Origin: Heloderma charlesbogerti
Taxonomy: Eukaryota > Chordata > Lepidosauria > Squamata > Helodermatidae
Length of the DNA: 64,000 nt
Direction of reading: 5' to 3'
Assembly (NCBI GenBank): GCA_026122225.1
Contig: JANEZZ010001477.1
Span: 310,001 to 374,000 of the forward strand
Part shown: positions 52,641-63,412 of the stretch, in pieces
How the letters are laid out: every line of letters starts with the position of its first letter
Position numbering within the stretch: the first letter of the stretch is position 1
The notes under the pieces: generated by a model
The model's input: the letters and a program-made list of their open reading frames with translations, nothing else
What the model was told of the DNA's origin: nothing
Database searches by the model: none
Position numbers and translations under genes: made by a program

Positions 52641-54513
52641 CTAGGGCTATATCTACACTAGTGCTTTTTATCATAATTGAAGTGCGCTGATAAATATTGG
52701 GGCACATTGCATATTCTGTGTACCACTTTTCTAGCATTATTTACCACTTTTTATTCCATATTATCCAAAATACCTCAACAGATCTCATTGTGTATGCTGT
52801 GAGGTATAAATGCACAGGAGGGATATAGCATCACCATGATGGGATCTTATTGATACGACACAAGGTGTAGAACTAGACCTAGTGCCAGAATGTCTGTCTT
52901 ATCAGAAAGAACGGTTCTGTGAATGGCCATGGTTAATAATGTCATTGTCACTGTAAGTACTTCCTGCATTTAATTTCCTTCTGACCTGTTTACAATTCTC
53001 CCCCTCCCTATCATGTACTGTATATATCTGAAACTCTTGACAACACTTCATGCATCTGATAATGTGGACCATGAATGTCTTACGGTCTTATGGAAGAATA
53101 AACTTGTTAAAGGTTCCACAAGACTTGTTGTTTTAAAAACATGGGAGGCCTTAACTCCACCCCTGGCAATTCCCGTGCCTTTAAAATCACAATGATGCAT
53201 AGAAATCTGGCCAGTGAAGCCTTTTCCATCACTAAATTCCCATGCGTGAATTTCAGCCTGCCATGAGTCTTTTAAAGGGCTCTTCCGAGAAAGAAAAAGG
53301 CAGGAACCCAGCTGGAACACAAGGGAGTGTCCAACCTGGCATGTTTTATCTGAGTTTTCCGTTTACCTTGATTACTGTGTACTTCAACTACCCTTGCCCT
53401 ACCACATGTGCAAGATTCTCTGAAATGCAATCGGGAACTGGAAATGAGCACTATCAAAACATTATAGGTATGTGTGTGACATATATATTTCCCTTTGGAG
53501 GCAGGATTCCTTGGTTAAAGAATCAAGGTTAAGGAAACAAGTTACACAGAGGAGGTGAAGGGAAAGTCATATACACCAAGAGTAGGCAGAAGGTAGATCT
53601 CCAGATGTTTGCGACTAACTCCCAGAAGCCCCTGCAGTATGTCCAATGGTCAGGAATGGTGGAAGTTGAAGTCTGAAACATTCAGTGATCAACTTTCTGT
53701 CCATTTATACACAGTCCTAGCTGGCCTTCCATTAGACAGAGTGAGATGGCTGCCTCAGGCAGCTGGTTTTGGATGTTATGAAAGCTAACAATTTGCTACC
53801 CCATTTAGGATGCAATCCTATACCCATGCTGGGAGTAAGCCTCATTTACACTCAGTGAGGTTTCCTTTTGAGCAGACATGCAAAGGATTACACTGTAAAT
53901 TTATTATTGCTGTATTTTGCTCTCAGGGAGAGGCATTTGTGGGATTTTCTGCTTCAGGTGCCAAAATAACTTGGCCGGCCTTGGGTTCTAAGCACCTTGA
54001 CTTGAGGAGGGCACCATTTCCTGCTCTGCTTCAGGCAGCAAAATGTGTTGGGTTGGCCCTGCACACACTTCTTTGCATGCCTCTTCTTTATGTGCTTCCA
54101 GTGCTACATCCACAGCCGGAACTCATGCATCACCCCTGTAGTGAGACCTGATGCATAACCATTCTACAGGAAGAGCAGAAAAAGGATGTGCAACTGACTC
54201 ATACTTCCTCTCTCCTCATTCTGTGTATTGTGAGAAGCTGTCTTACCACTGATGGATCTTATTTCGTTCATTTTATAGGCTACTTTTCTGCCTTAGTCAG
54301 ATGCACAATAGCAATACATTTAAGAATTGTACAGCCAACATCTCACTTCTCTAGTAGAATGAACATTTAAGCAGAACCCCTCCTGCCAATCTTAATGGAC
54401 GTGTGGAAATATATAGAACTGGAGGGGAATCTCTCTGCCCAGATGTAGTTGTTGCTTTTGAGTGGATTAAAAAGGATTGCCTTCTTGACAATCTCAACAA
54501 AATATAAATCTAA
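52641..54513. other. Sparse region with short repeat scraps
   Basis: About 53040-53140 matches the CTTCATGCATCTGATAATGT ... CCACAAGACTTGTTG repeat seen at 47950. About 53600-53690 is a diverged GTAGATCTCCAGATGTTTGC palindromic repeat. About 53805-53890 has a CAATCCTATACCCATGC trace. No gene. Confidence 0.45.
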
Positions 54514-54627
54514 AACAGCCTTCCACAACCTGGTGTCCTCCAGATCTGCTGGACATGCTGCCTGGGCATGATGGGAGTTGCAATCCAGCACATCTGGAGG
54601 GCATCAGGTCGGGGAAGGCTGGTCTAA
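54514..54627. repeat. Palindromic repeat, GGGAGTTGCAATCCAGCACA family
   Basis: CAGCCTTCCACAACCTGGTG and TCCTCCAGATCTGCTGGA on the left; GATGGGAGTTGCAATCCAGC, ATCTGGAGGGCATCAGG and GGGGAAGGCTGGTCT on the right form an inverted pair. Confidence 0.75.
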
Positions 54628-56058
54628 AGATTAGAAACAAAATTCCCCGACTCAGCAGTGTAAACTCATAACTCAACAGTATAAATGACTCAGCAGTGTA
54701 AACTCAAAAATGTCATTCTTTTGCCAGGAAACATATGGTTAATACTAGGGCTGCAATGTTAAATTCATTAATTGGTTGAATTAATTGATTATTTCCATGA
54801 TTAATTAGGCAGCAGATTCTTTATAAAGAATTTTTTTATTTTAATACAAGTGCTTATAAAAACTGCAAATAGCAAGTACAATCGTCAAAAGAGGCATTCC
54901 CCCCATTTTCTCTCTCTCTCATAGGAGTGAATGCCTAAGATGATGTCTGTTATGTGTGCATCATTCAAAAACAAAGAAAGTACACTTCTTGCTTCAGTAA
55001 TATCATGTTTTGTTTTGTTTTACCCAGATAGAAATTTATTCAGCAGTTCCATCAGTTAATATGCATATGCTTCATTGCTTAGCATTTATTTAATCTAGTT
55101 GCAACTCTAGTTAATACTAATGATGCTGCCAAATTTTGTAATGAGTCGGCTTGTTGGTTGAAACTTGTCTGTTAAGGCTCACCTTTGTAGTAAACCTGGA
55201 TCTATGTATTTCAAATTTGCTATTAAGTTCAGAATTGATTGCAAGCTTCAAAGCATGCACGGTAAAGCAGTACACAGACCACCCCCTAAATTATCAGTCA
55301 TCTCACCAACTAAAACTCCACAAAACATACCTGAAACAGTCTCCTTAACGGCTTCCCTCATCATCACTGTCACCATCACTGCAGTCCTGGCTCTAAGGAG
55401 GAGGAAGAGGAGGAGAAGAAGGACTCTGTAGGTCCATATTCATACCTGCGAACAGTGACGATGAGTAAACATCCCATGACATCATCACACAGGCAGCCCA
55501 TGTGAAACAACCAATCAGAAAGGGGGTGCATAACTTGGTGGTGCATGATGTCATACCAGAGTATGTGATTTCGAATGACAGCTCCCAGTATGTGTGATGT
55601 GTGTGCACAAAAACTCATATACACAGAACAAGATTTCATATTAAAGGAGAATTCTTGTCTGACCTCATGAATTCATTACTTTCCAAGAAAATAACAAATT
55701 CATTCGGGGTAAATTTGCCCATTGCTAGTTACTACTTTCAGGTACTGCTGGGCTCAAAACCGGGAACAGCTTATAGTCAGAGGGGAAAACTAAAGGTGCT
55801 TCCAGACAGCAGCAGAAACCTTGGGGCTGAGCCCTTCAGACTCTTATCCTCCTATATAAACCCTGGGCCTATTCTTCATTCTGAACAATAGATTATCAAG
55901 GAAACTCGTCTCTTTGGCAGCTCCAGAGTGCTTAGAATCACACACTCTCCCAGGTACTTAACTGCTTTCTGAATCACGTTTAAAACTCATGGAAACTTGA
56001 AACTATCCCAATAAAGTGTTTGTATTGACCTTAGGTTGGATCCAATTTAGAATCACCT
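54628..56058. other. No feature recognised
   Basis: AT-rich. No supported gene or repeat. Confidence 0.4.
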
Positions 56059-56100
56059 AGATGGGAGACTGAAGAACTCTAACTACTTGAGACAGAGATC
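56059..56100 (+). repeat. 42-bp target-site duplication, 5' copy
   Basis: Begins AGATGGGAGACTGAAG and ends TGAGACAGAGATC. Identical to 59303-59344, on the far side of the BovB element. Confidence 0.97.
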
Positions 56101-56151
56101 ACTGCCTTGTTGTGGCGAAGGGGCTTGCGTAACTCAGTGAAGCCATAAGCT

Positions 56152-56478
56152 ATGCCGTGCAGGGCCACCCAAGACGGACAGGTCATGGCAGAGAGTTCTG
56201 ACAAAATGTGGTCCACTGGAGAAGGAAATGGCAACCCACTCCAGTATTCTTGCCAAGAAAACCCCATGGAACGTATCACAAGGCTAAAAGAGATGACGCC
56301 GGAAGATGAGCCCCTCAGGTCGGAAGGTGTCCAATATGCTACTGGGGAAGAGCAGAGGGTATTTCCAAGTAGCGCCAGAAAGAGTGAAGCGGCTGGGCCA
56401 AACCCAAAGGACACTCAGCTGTGGATGTGTCTGGCGGTGAAAAGAAAATCCGATGCTGTAAAGAACAATATTGTTTAG
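56152..56478 (+). CDS. BovB ORF1-like frame (108 aa)
   Basis: Short open frame in the BovB 5' region. Its product begins MPCRATQDGQVMAESSDKMW and contains the words WSTGEGNGNPLQYSC and MERITRLKEMT. The DNA corresponds to the region of BovB that precedes ORF2 and is recognisable in bovine copies as well. It overlaps the start of ORF2 by 58 bases in another frame. RTE elements often have only a small, poorly conserved first ORF; whether this is translated is not known. Confidence 0.5.
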   Translation: MPCRATQDGQVMAESSDKMWSTGEGNGNPLQYSCQENPMERITRLKEMTPEDEPLRSEGVQYATGEEQRVFPSSARKSEAAGPNPKDTQLWMCLAVKRKSDAVKNNIV

Positions 56479-59294
56479 GAACCTGGAATGTCAGATCAAT
56501 GAATCAAGGTAAGCTGGAGGTGGTCAAACATGAGATGGCAAGATTGAACATCGACATCTTGGGAATCAGCGAACTAAAATGGACAGGCATGGGCGAATTT
56601 AATTCAGGTGACCATCATATCTACTATTGTGGGCAAGAATCCCTTAGAAGAAATGGAGTAGCACTCATAGTCAACAAAAGGGTGGGAAAAGCAGTACTGG
56701 GGTACAATCTTAAAAATGATAGAATGATCTCAGTACGAATCCAAGGCAAACCATTCAACATCACAGTAATTCAAGTCTATGCCCCAACCACTGAGGCCGA
56801 AGAAGCTGAGGTTGATCGGTTCTATGAAGACCTACAACACCTTCTAGAACTAACACCAAAAAAAGATGTCCTCTTCATCATAGGGGATTGGAACGCTAAA
56901 GTAGGAAGTCAAGAAATCACCGGGATAACAGGCAGGCATGGCCTTGGTGTACAAAATGAAGCAGGACAAAAGCTAATAGAGTTTTGCCAAGAGAACATGC
57001 TGATCATAGCAAACACTCTTTTCCAACAGCACAAGAGGCGACTCTACACATGGACGTCACCAGATGGTCAATATCGAAATCAGATTGATTATGTCCTTTG
57101 CAGCCAAAGATGGAGAAGCTCCATACAGTCAGTAAAAACAAGACCTGGAGCTGACTGTGGCTCAGATCATGAGCTGCTTCTTGCAAAATTTCGGCTTAAA
57201 TTGAAGAACGTCGGGAAAACCACTAAACGGTTCAGGTATGACCTAAATCATATCCCTGATGAATATACAGTGGAGGTGAGGAATAGATTTCAGGGATTAG
57301 ACCTGATAGACAGAGTGCCTGAGGAACTATGGACGGAGGTCCGTAACATTGTTCAGGAGGCAGCAACGAAATCCATCCCAAAGAAAAAGAAATGCAAGAA
57401 AGCCAAGTGGCTGTCTGATGAGGCTTTACAAGTAGCTCACGAAAGAAGGGAAGCGAAAAGCAAGGGAGAAAGGGGAAGATATACCCAACTGAATGCAGAG
57501 TTCCAGAGAATAGCAAGGAGAGACAAGAAGGCCTTCTTAAATGAACAATGCAAAGAAATCGAGGAAAACAACAGAATGGGAAAGACTAGAGATCTCTTCA
57601 AGAAAATTGGAGATCTCAAGGGAACGTTTTGTGCAAAGACGGGCATGATAAAGGACAAAGAAGGCAGGGACCTAACAGAAGCAGATGAGATTAAGAAGAG
57701 GTGGCAAGAATACACAGAAGAACTATACAGGAAAGATCTGAATGTCCCTGATAGCCATGATAGTGCGGTCACTGAACTTGAGCCGGACATCCTCGAGAGT
57801 GAAGTCAAGTGGGCCTTAGGAAGCATTAGTAACAACAAAGCTAGCGGAGATGACAGTATTCCAGCTGAGTTATTTAAAATCCTAAAAGATGATGCTGTTA
57901 AAGTGCTGCATTCAATATGCCAACAAATCTGGAACACTCAACAGTGGCCACAAGACTGGAAAAGGTCAGTTTACATTCCAATTCCAAAGAAGGGCAACGC
58001 CAAAGAGTGTTCAAACTACCGCACCATTGCGCTCATTTCACATGCCAGCAAGGTGATGCTCAAAATCCTACAAGCTAGGCTTCAGCAGTATGCGAACCGA
58101 GAACTACCGGAAGTACAAGCTGGGTTTAGAAGAGGCAGAGGAACTAGAGATCAAATCGCCAACATTCGCTGCATCATGGAGAAAGCAAGAGAATTCCAGA
58201 AAAACGTCTATTTCTGCTTCATTGACTACGCTAAAGCCTTTGATTGTGTGGATCACAACAAACTGTGGCAAATTCTTAAAGTGCTGGGAGTACCAGACCA
58301 CCTTACCTGTCTCCTGAGAAACCTGTACGAGGGTCAAGAAGCAACAGTAAGAACCAGACATGGAACAACCGAGTGGTTCAAAATTGGGAAAGGAGTACGA
58401 CAAGGCTGCATATTGTCACCCTGCTTATTTAACTTATATGCAGAGTACATCATGAGAAATGCCGGGTTGGATGAATCAGAGGTCGGAATTAAGATTGCCG
58501 GGAGAATTATCAACAACCTCCGATATGCAGACGATACCACCCTAATGGCAGAAAGCGAAGAGGATCTCAAGAGCCTCTTGTTGAGGGTGAAAGAGGAGAG
58601 TGCAAAAGCTGGTTTGAAACTCAACATTAAAAAAACTAAGATCATGTCATCTGGCCCTATCACTTCCTGGCATATAGAAGGGGAAGAAATGGAAGCAGTG
58701 ACAGATTTTACTTTCTTGGGCTCCAAGATCACCGCAGACGGTGACTGTAGCCATGAAATTAAAAGACGCTTGCTCCTTGGGAGGAAAGCTATGGCAAACC
58801 TAGACAGCATAGTAAGAAGCAGAGACATCACCTTGCCGACAAAGGTCCGTCTAATCAAAGCTATGGTTTTCCCAGTAGTAATGTATGGCTGTGAGAGCTG
58901 GACTATAAGGAAGGCTGAGCGCCGAAGAATTGATGCTTTCGAACTGTGGTGCTGGAGAAGACTCTTACGAGTCCCCTGGACTGCAAGGAGGTCAAATCAG
59001 TCCATCCTAAAGGAAATCAACCCTGACTGCTCATTGGAAGGACAGATACTGAAGCTGAAGCTCCAATATTTTGGCCACCTAATGCGAAGAGAAAACTCCC
59101 TGGAAAAGACCCTGATGCTGGGAAAGACTGAAGGCCAAAGGAGAAGGGGACGGCAGAGGATGAGATGGCTAGATAGCATCACAAATGCAATGAATATGAA
59201 CTTGAGCACGCTCCGGGAGAGAGCGGAGGAAAGGAAGGCCTGGCGTGCTATGGTCCATGGGGTCACGAAGAGTCGGACACGACTGAACGACTGA
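56421..59294 (+). CDS. BovB ORF2: endonuclease-reverse transcriptase
   Basis: 957-residue polyprotein of an RTE-clade LINE, intact from ATG to stop. The N-terminal apurinic-like endonuclease spans about residues 18-255: GTWNVRSM (20-27), ISELKW with Glu51, VYAPT (119-123), GDWNAKVG (155-162) with Asp156 and Asn158, and the catalytic SDH at 248-250. The reverse transcriptase spans about 490-760: YIPIPKKGNA (518-527), palm FIDYAKAFD (600-608), GVRQGCILSPCLF (658-670) and catalytic YADD (702-705). A C-terminal Arg/Lys-rich region ends KSRTRLND. All key catalytic residues are visible. It nicks target DNA and reverse transcribes its own RNA at the nick. The real start codon may lie further in, close to the endonuclease. 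Confidence 0.95.
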   Translation: MDVSGGEKKIRCCKEQYCLGTWNVRSMNQGKLEVVKHEMARLNIDILGISELKWTGMGEFNSGDHHIYYCGQESLRRNGVALIVNKRVGKAVLGYNLKNDRMISVRIQGKPFNITVIQVYAPTTEAEEAEVDRFYEDLQHLLELTPKKDVLFIIGDWNAKVGSQEITGITGRHGLGVQNEAGQKLIEFCQENMLIIANTLFQQHKRRLYTWTSPDGQYRNQIDYVLCSQRWRSSIQSVKTRPGADCGSDHELLLAKFRLKLKNVGKTTKRFRYDLNHIPDEYTVEVRNRFQGLDLIDRVPEELWTEVRNIVQEAATKSIPKKKKCKKAKWLSDEALQVAHERREAKSKGERGRYTQLNAEFQRIARRDKKAFLNEQCKEIEENNRMGKTRDLFKKIGDLKGTFCAKTGMIKDKEGRDLTEADEIKKRWQEYTEELYRKDLNVPDSHDSAVTELEPDILESEVKWALGSISNNKASGDDSIPAELFKILKDDAVKVLHSICQQIWNTQQWPQDWKRSVYIPIPKKGNAKECSNYRTIALISHASKVMLKILQARLQQYANRELPEVQAGFRRGRGTRDQIANIRCIMEKAREFQKNVYFCFIDYAKAFDCVDHNKLWQILKVLGVPDHLTCLLRNLYEGQEATVRTRHGTTEWFKIGKGVRQGCILSPCLFNLYAEYIMRNAGLDESEVGIKIAGRIINNLRYADDTTLMAESEEDLKSLLLRVKEESAKAGLKLNIKKTKIMSSGPITSWHIEGEEMEAVTDFTFLGSKITADGDCSHEIKRRLLLGRKAMANLDSIVRSRDITLPTKVRLIKAMVFPVVMYGCESWTIRKAERRRIDAFELWCWRRLLRVPWTARRSNQSILKEINPDCSLEGQILKLKLQYFGHLMRRENSLEKTLMLGKTEGQRRRGRQRMRWLDSITNAMNMNLSTLRERAEERKAWRAMVHGVTKSRTRLND

Positions 59295-59302
59295 ACAACA
59301 AC

Positions 59303-59344
59303 AGATGGGAGACTGAAGAACTCTAACTACTTGAGACAGAGATC
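59303..59344 (+). repeat. 42-bp target-site duplication, 3' copy
   Basis: Identical to 56059-56100; no mismatch seen in 42 bases. Confidence 0.97.
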
Positions 59345-60280
59345 GGCTCCAAGAGCAAAGCCTCATCAAGCTTTCCCTAATGTGTGTTTGCTCTGTAGAC
59401 ATGCTCAGTCTTAGAATGCATCTCCGTATGCATTCTGCGGCCTTCTATCTTACTGGTATTCTTTAGGTTGCCAAATACGCAATTTCTATTTCACCATGCC
59501 ACTCTCCTTCCCTTACCAACATCTCTATCACTCCTGTTCCTGTTGATCTTTGGTAACATCCAATTCATACAACTGGAAGAATACAATTTTGATCTGATCT
59601 TGCTACCCAACCTGCATTCATAAGACAAGAAAAGTTCTCTGTAAAGGCATTACAATGCATTCTGTAATTTTCAGGAACCAACGTATCTTCCATAGAACTA
59701 GGTCAGAAGGAAAAACGTGCTTCTCTAACTCACCATTTTGATTTCTGATCAGACAAGCAGTAGGGTGAGCTCAGCAGCGTTGGTTCTAGGGGAAATCTGT
59801 AAACTTGCCCCTGGCAAGGCCCATCATGAGAAGACTCCGCCTGATGAACAAGATAGCCATCTCTCATGTAAATACTTGGCTGCTACAGGCTGCTAAGGAC
59901 TGCAGCGTTTAATGATAGAAAAGGTTAGGGCTAATGAGAAGCCATATGCAATAGCATGATCAAGAATTGATTTCTTAAATGAGAGTTTTGAGTCTGTGAA
60001 GATTGGAGGTGTGTTGTGTAAGAGGAATGAAAGAAAATGCTTTGGGGCAGCACATCACAAGTTACTATTTGGCCAATCTGCAAAGTTCAGATAATACAGC
60101 AATGAACTGAACAGTGGGAAAAGGTGATAATTTTAAAAGAGCCAGGCCGATTTACACCATACAAGCCCCTGGAAACAACCAGGTTTGGAATGATCAGTTC
60201 CATACAGAAACGCATGGATCTACTGCATAATGGAACTGTACTACCAGAGAAACTTAAAATCCTAGGGAGCATGTATTGAC
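59345..60280. other. No feature recognised
   Basis: Unique-looking. The last part may belong to the CR1 5' region. Confidence 0.4.
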
Positions 60281-60284
60281 TATT

Positions 60285-61248
60285 ATGTCGTGAAGACCCA
60301 TGGACTCTCCAGGTATGTTGTCTCCTGGGAGGACGGATTAGAGACGTGACTAGGGATGGGGGAGAAATCCTCCACGGACCCCAGTGAATCCGGCCTCTGG
60401 AGTCCATGGAGGATCTGAAGACTTACCTCCACCTCCTGGAGGAATCCTAACCAGCTGGATCCTCCCCACCGGCCAGCTCTGAAGCACCAGCAATACGGCC
60501 GCCATTGCCATATCACTGGCTGGGCTGATTGACTGCAGACGCAAATGGCGTCCACTATGCCATTTGCGGCCGTAAAGGTCTTAGTTTAAGGTAAATGTTA
60601 CCTTAAACTAAGACCTTTATGGCCACAAATGGCATAATGGACCCCATTTGCGTCCGCGGTCAATCAGCCCAGCCAGCAATATGGCAATGGTGGCTGTATC
60701 ACTGGCGCTTCGGAGCTGGCTGGCGGCTTGGCGGAATCGCCACAGAGCAGAGCCGGCCGGCTAGGATTCCAGCGGGGAGGGACGGATTGCCTTCCCCCCC
60801 CCGTGGACCCCCCCCCCCAGAATAGCAGGTAAGCCATCCGCCCATCCCTAGATGTGACTGAAGGGTTGCCTGCACTCATAAAGCCCACTGACAGGTATCC
60901 CTTTCTTCTCATCCATGTGGGAACAAATGATATCACCAAGTGGAGCTACGAAGAAATCACATCAGACTTTGAAGCTTTGGGAAGGAAACTCAAGAACTTT
61001 GGGGCCCAGATAGTTTTCTCACCCATACTTCCAGTAGTTAGAAGAGGGATAGAAAGGGAAAGAAAAATACTCTGGGTGAATGACTGGCTATGATGGTGGT
61101 GCTGGCGCGAGATATTTGGATTCTGGGACCACGGGCTATACTTCCTGGGAGATGGGCTGTTGGCAAGGGACGGGTTGCACCTCCCAAAGGATGGGAAGAA
61201 TGTGTTTGGCGACAGCATGAAGAACTTCATCAGGAGGGCTTTAAAATG
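60285..61248 (+). pseudogene. CR1 ORF1 with esterase (SGNH) domain, interrupted
   Basis: Before the insertion: DPWTLQVCCLLGGRIRDVT. After it: FLLIHVGTNDITKWSYEEIT, ALGRKLKNFGAQIVFSPILP, and in a shifted frame GDGLLARDGLHLPKDGKNVF and RRALK. HVGTND and DGLHLxxxG are the SGNH/GDSL esterase blocks found in CR1 ORF1 proteins. The transposon at 60351-60850 interrupts the domain and there is at least one frameshift. Confidence 0.85.
60343..60858 (+). mobile_element. Nested-palindrome hAT-like element, copy 8 (divergent)
   Basis: Element 60351-60850: TAGGGATGGGGGAG ... GCCCATCCCTA. Duplication GACGTGAC (60343-60350) versus GATGTGAC (60851-60858), 7 of 8. The palindrome at about 60476-60715 has its centre near 60597 and a central stem GGTCTTAGTTTAAGGTAAAT; the CAAATGGC blocks remain but the TACGTAAA core is replaced. 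Outward donors: GAGGTAAGT minus (60421-60429) and CAGGTAAGC plus (60826-60834). Inserted in CR1 ORF1. Confidence 0.93.
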
Positions 61249-61381
61249 AATCCTACGGGGAAGGGAGATGTAAAGTTGGGGGTAACAAGGGATGAAGGCT
61301 CATGCACCACAACGGAGAGAACAGCTCTAATGTCACCCAATAATAGTCTTCTTCAGACACATGTAGGAAGAAAGCCAGACT

Positions 61382-62711
61382 ATGAAGCACATGGTCTTCG
61401 ATGTCTATATACTAATGCCCAGAGTATGGGAAACAAACAGAATGAATTAGAACTCTTAATACATGAGGGAAATTATGACTTGATAGGTATAACTGAGACT
61501 TGGTGGGATGACTCTCATGACTGGAATACAGCAATTGAAGGATATAACTTGTTCAAAAAGAACAGGTGGAACAGAAAGTGAGGTGGGGTTGCACTGTATG
61601 TGAAAAATACATATCTGTGCACAGAAATACAGGAGCATGAGCTTGGTAGCCCCATCGAGAGCATCTGGATCAAAATAAATGGAGCAAAGAATAAACAGAA
61701 CCTGGTGGTCGGAATCTACTACCGGCCACCTAATCAAGGAGAAGATGAGGATGAAACTTTTGAAAAGCAAATAGTCAATGTTTCAAGGAAGCATGATGTA
61801 GTAGTAATGGGGGACTTCAATTTCCCAATATTTGTTGGGAGACAAATTCTGCAAAACATGGCCCCTCCAGAAAATTCCTGACTTGTGTGGCAGATAACTT
61901 CCTCCTACAGAAAGTAGAGGAAGGAACTAGAGGACTGGCTATCCTTGATCCTAACCAACAGAGATAACTTAGTGGATAAAGTAGCAGTTACAGGAACTCT
62001 GGGGGAAAGCGACCATGTTGTACTTGAGTTCTTGGTTCTAAGGGAAGCAAAACTGAGTGTAGTCAAATGAGTACCCTGGATTTTAGGAAAGCTGATTTTA
62101 ATAAACTCAGAACAATGATAAGTAAGGTCCCACGGCAAGCAACTCTAATGAGAAAAGGAATCCAAGATGAGTGGGAGTTTTTAAAAAAGGAAATTCTCAA
62201 GGCACAATTACAAACAATTCCAACAAGAAGAAAAGGTGGAAGACAACAGAAGAAGCCAATGTGGCTTCACAAAAAGCTTAGAGATGACCTGAAAACAAAA
62301 AAAGGACACATAAAGGAAGTAGAAGGAAGGCCAGGCAACAAAGGAAGAGTAGAGGCAGGCACAGAATTGCAGGGATGGTGTCAGGAAGGCTAAAGCTGAG
62401 AACGAGCTGGGGTTAGTGAGGGATGCTAAAAGCAACAAAAAGGCTTTCATCAGCTACGTGCATAGTAAAAGGCAGAGGAAAGAAATGGTGGTTCAGCTAT
62501 TAAATAAGGATGGCCAAATGATAACAGATGACAAAGAAAAGGCAGAAGTCCTCAATTCCTACTTTGGCTCAGTCTTCTCCTGAAAGAGGGTCTATGACCC
62601 CCCTGGCAAAGGCGAAGTACAGGCTGAAGGGGCAGGATTGCAGCTTGGGATTGATAGGCATATGGTCAAGGAGCACCTAATTACTTTGAATGAGTTCAAA
62701 TCTCCAGGGCT
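61382..62711 (+). pseudogene. CR1 ORF2 endonuclease and linker
   Basis: CLYTNAQSMGNKQNELELLI, GNYDLIGITETWWDDSHDWN, a stop, GGVALYVKNTYL, LVVGIYYRPPNQGED and VVMGDFNFP are the successive motifs of the CR1 apurinic endonuclease (TETWW, YRPP, GDFN). The SDHVVLEFLVLRE motif appears near 62005-62040. The downstream linker reads STLDFRKADFNKLRTMISKV and, in another frame, NKKAFISYVHSKRQRKEMVV. It ends at the breakpoint of the half-palindrome copy 9. Stops at 61579 and later prove inactivity. Confidence 0.9.
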
Positions 62712-63210
62712 ATTTGCGTTGCCCTTATTTTCGCCGTAGTCTACGTAAATCTTTACATAGACTAGACGTGCCAAACTAAGGAACGCAAATGGCGGAGCCC
62801 CATGGGCGCCACCATTTGCGTACGTGCTTTTTTTTTTTCAAAGTCACCCGTGATAGGCTACGTGATGATTTACGTAGCCTATCACAGCTGACTTTGGAAA
62901 TCTAGCCATGATAGGCTACGTAAATCGTTACGTAGCCTATCACGGGTGTGTGTTTGTTTGTTTTTTAGTTTCCTTTTTTATTTTGTAATGGTGGTGGCGG
63001 CAGCCGGTCAGAAGACCGGCCGCCGCTGCCGCCCCCGCCGAAACGCCGCCGAAACGCCGCCAGGACCCGCCGCCGAGAGGGATATTCGCACGAGGTAGGT
63101 CCCATCCCGGGGGGGGGGGCGGCGGAGAATTTCACCACCAATTTCAGGGGGCCGAATGCGTTGGCATTCGGCCTCCCAGAGATTTGTGGAGAAATCCTCC
63201 GCCATCCCTA
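62712..63210 (+). mobile_element. Nested-palindrome hAT-like element, copy 9 (right half only)
   Basis: Starts abruptly with CTATTTGCGTTGCCCTTATT, which in other copies is at or within a few bases of the palindrome centre. It continues with the normal right arm: GTAGTCTACGTAAATCTTTA, the CAAATGGCGGAGCCCCATGG block, GTGATAGGCTACGTGATGAT, CATGATAGGCTACGTAAATC, a GC-rich part and the end GCCATCCCTA (63210). A weak outward donor GAGGTAGGT lies at 63092-63100. The left half and left target duplication are missing, together with a piece of the host CR1. Confidence 0.85.
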
Positions 63211-63340
63211 AATCCCTGGGAAAATTCTGGAGCAAGATGATAAAGCAATCCATCTGTAAGCACCTTGAAAACAATGCAGTGATTACTCGAAGCCAACATG
63301 GATTTGTCAAGAATCCTGCCAGACAAATCTGATCTCATTT
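63211..63340 (+). pseudogene. CR1 reverse transcriptase scrap
   Basis: Translates with shifts to GKFWSKMIKQSICKHLENNA, VITRSQHGFVKNPARQI. This matches the CR1 region ..K.LEQ......HL......SQHGF.K..SC. Roughly 60 residues expected between the end of 62711 and this point are absent. Confidence 0.7.
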
Positions 63341-63412
63341 TTTGATCAAGTAACCTCCCTTGCACCAGCAAAGGAGATTGTTACTTTGTCATGGTGCTGG
63401 AGCTTGAGCACC

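Larger units (their letters stand above)
56101..59302 (+). mobile_element. BovB (RTE) LINE, apparently full-length and young
   Basis: 3202-bp element between two identical 42-bp direct repeats. It opens ACTGCCTTGTTGTGGCGAAG, continues through the BovB 5' region (TGGAGAAGGAAATGGCAACC), a 108-codon ORF1-like frame and an uninterrupted 957-codon ORF2, and ends TCGGACACGACTGAACGACT followed by a short GAACAACAACA tail. The length agrees with known BovB (about 3.2 kb). BovB is an RTE-clade LINE known for horizontal transfer between squamates and ruminants. Identical flanks and the open ORF2 imply recent insertion. Confidence 0.97.
60285..63412 (+). mobile_element. CR1 LINE, long decayed copy split by two hAT-like elements
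   Basis: Plus-strand CR1 with ORF1 (60285-60350 and 60851-61248), endonuclease (about 61382-62040), the linker to reverse transcriptase (62041-62711) and a reverse transcriptase scrap (63211-63340). Two nested-palindrome elements sit in it (60351-60850, about 62712-63210), and a third starts at 63413. Several stops and frameshifts are present, and part of the reverse transcriptase is missing at the second insertion. Non-functional. Confidence 0.85.
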
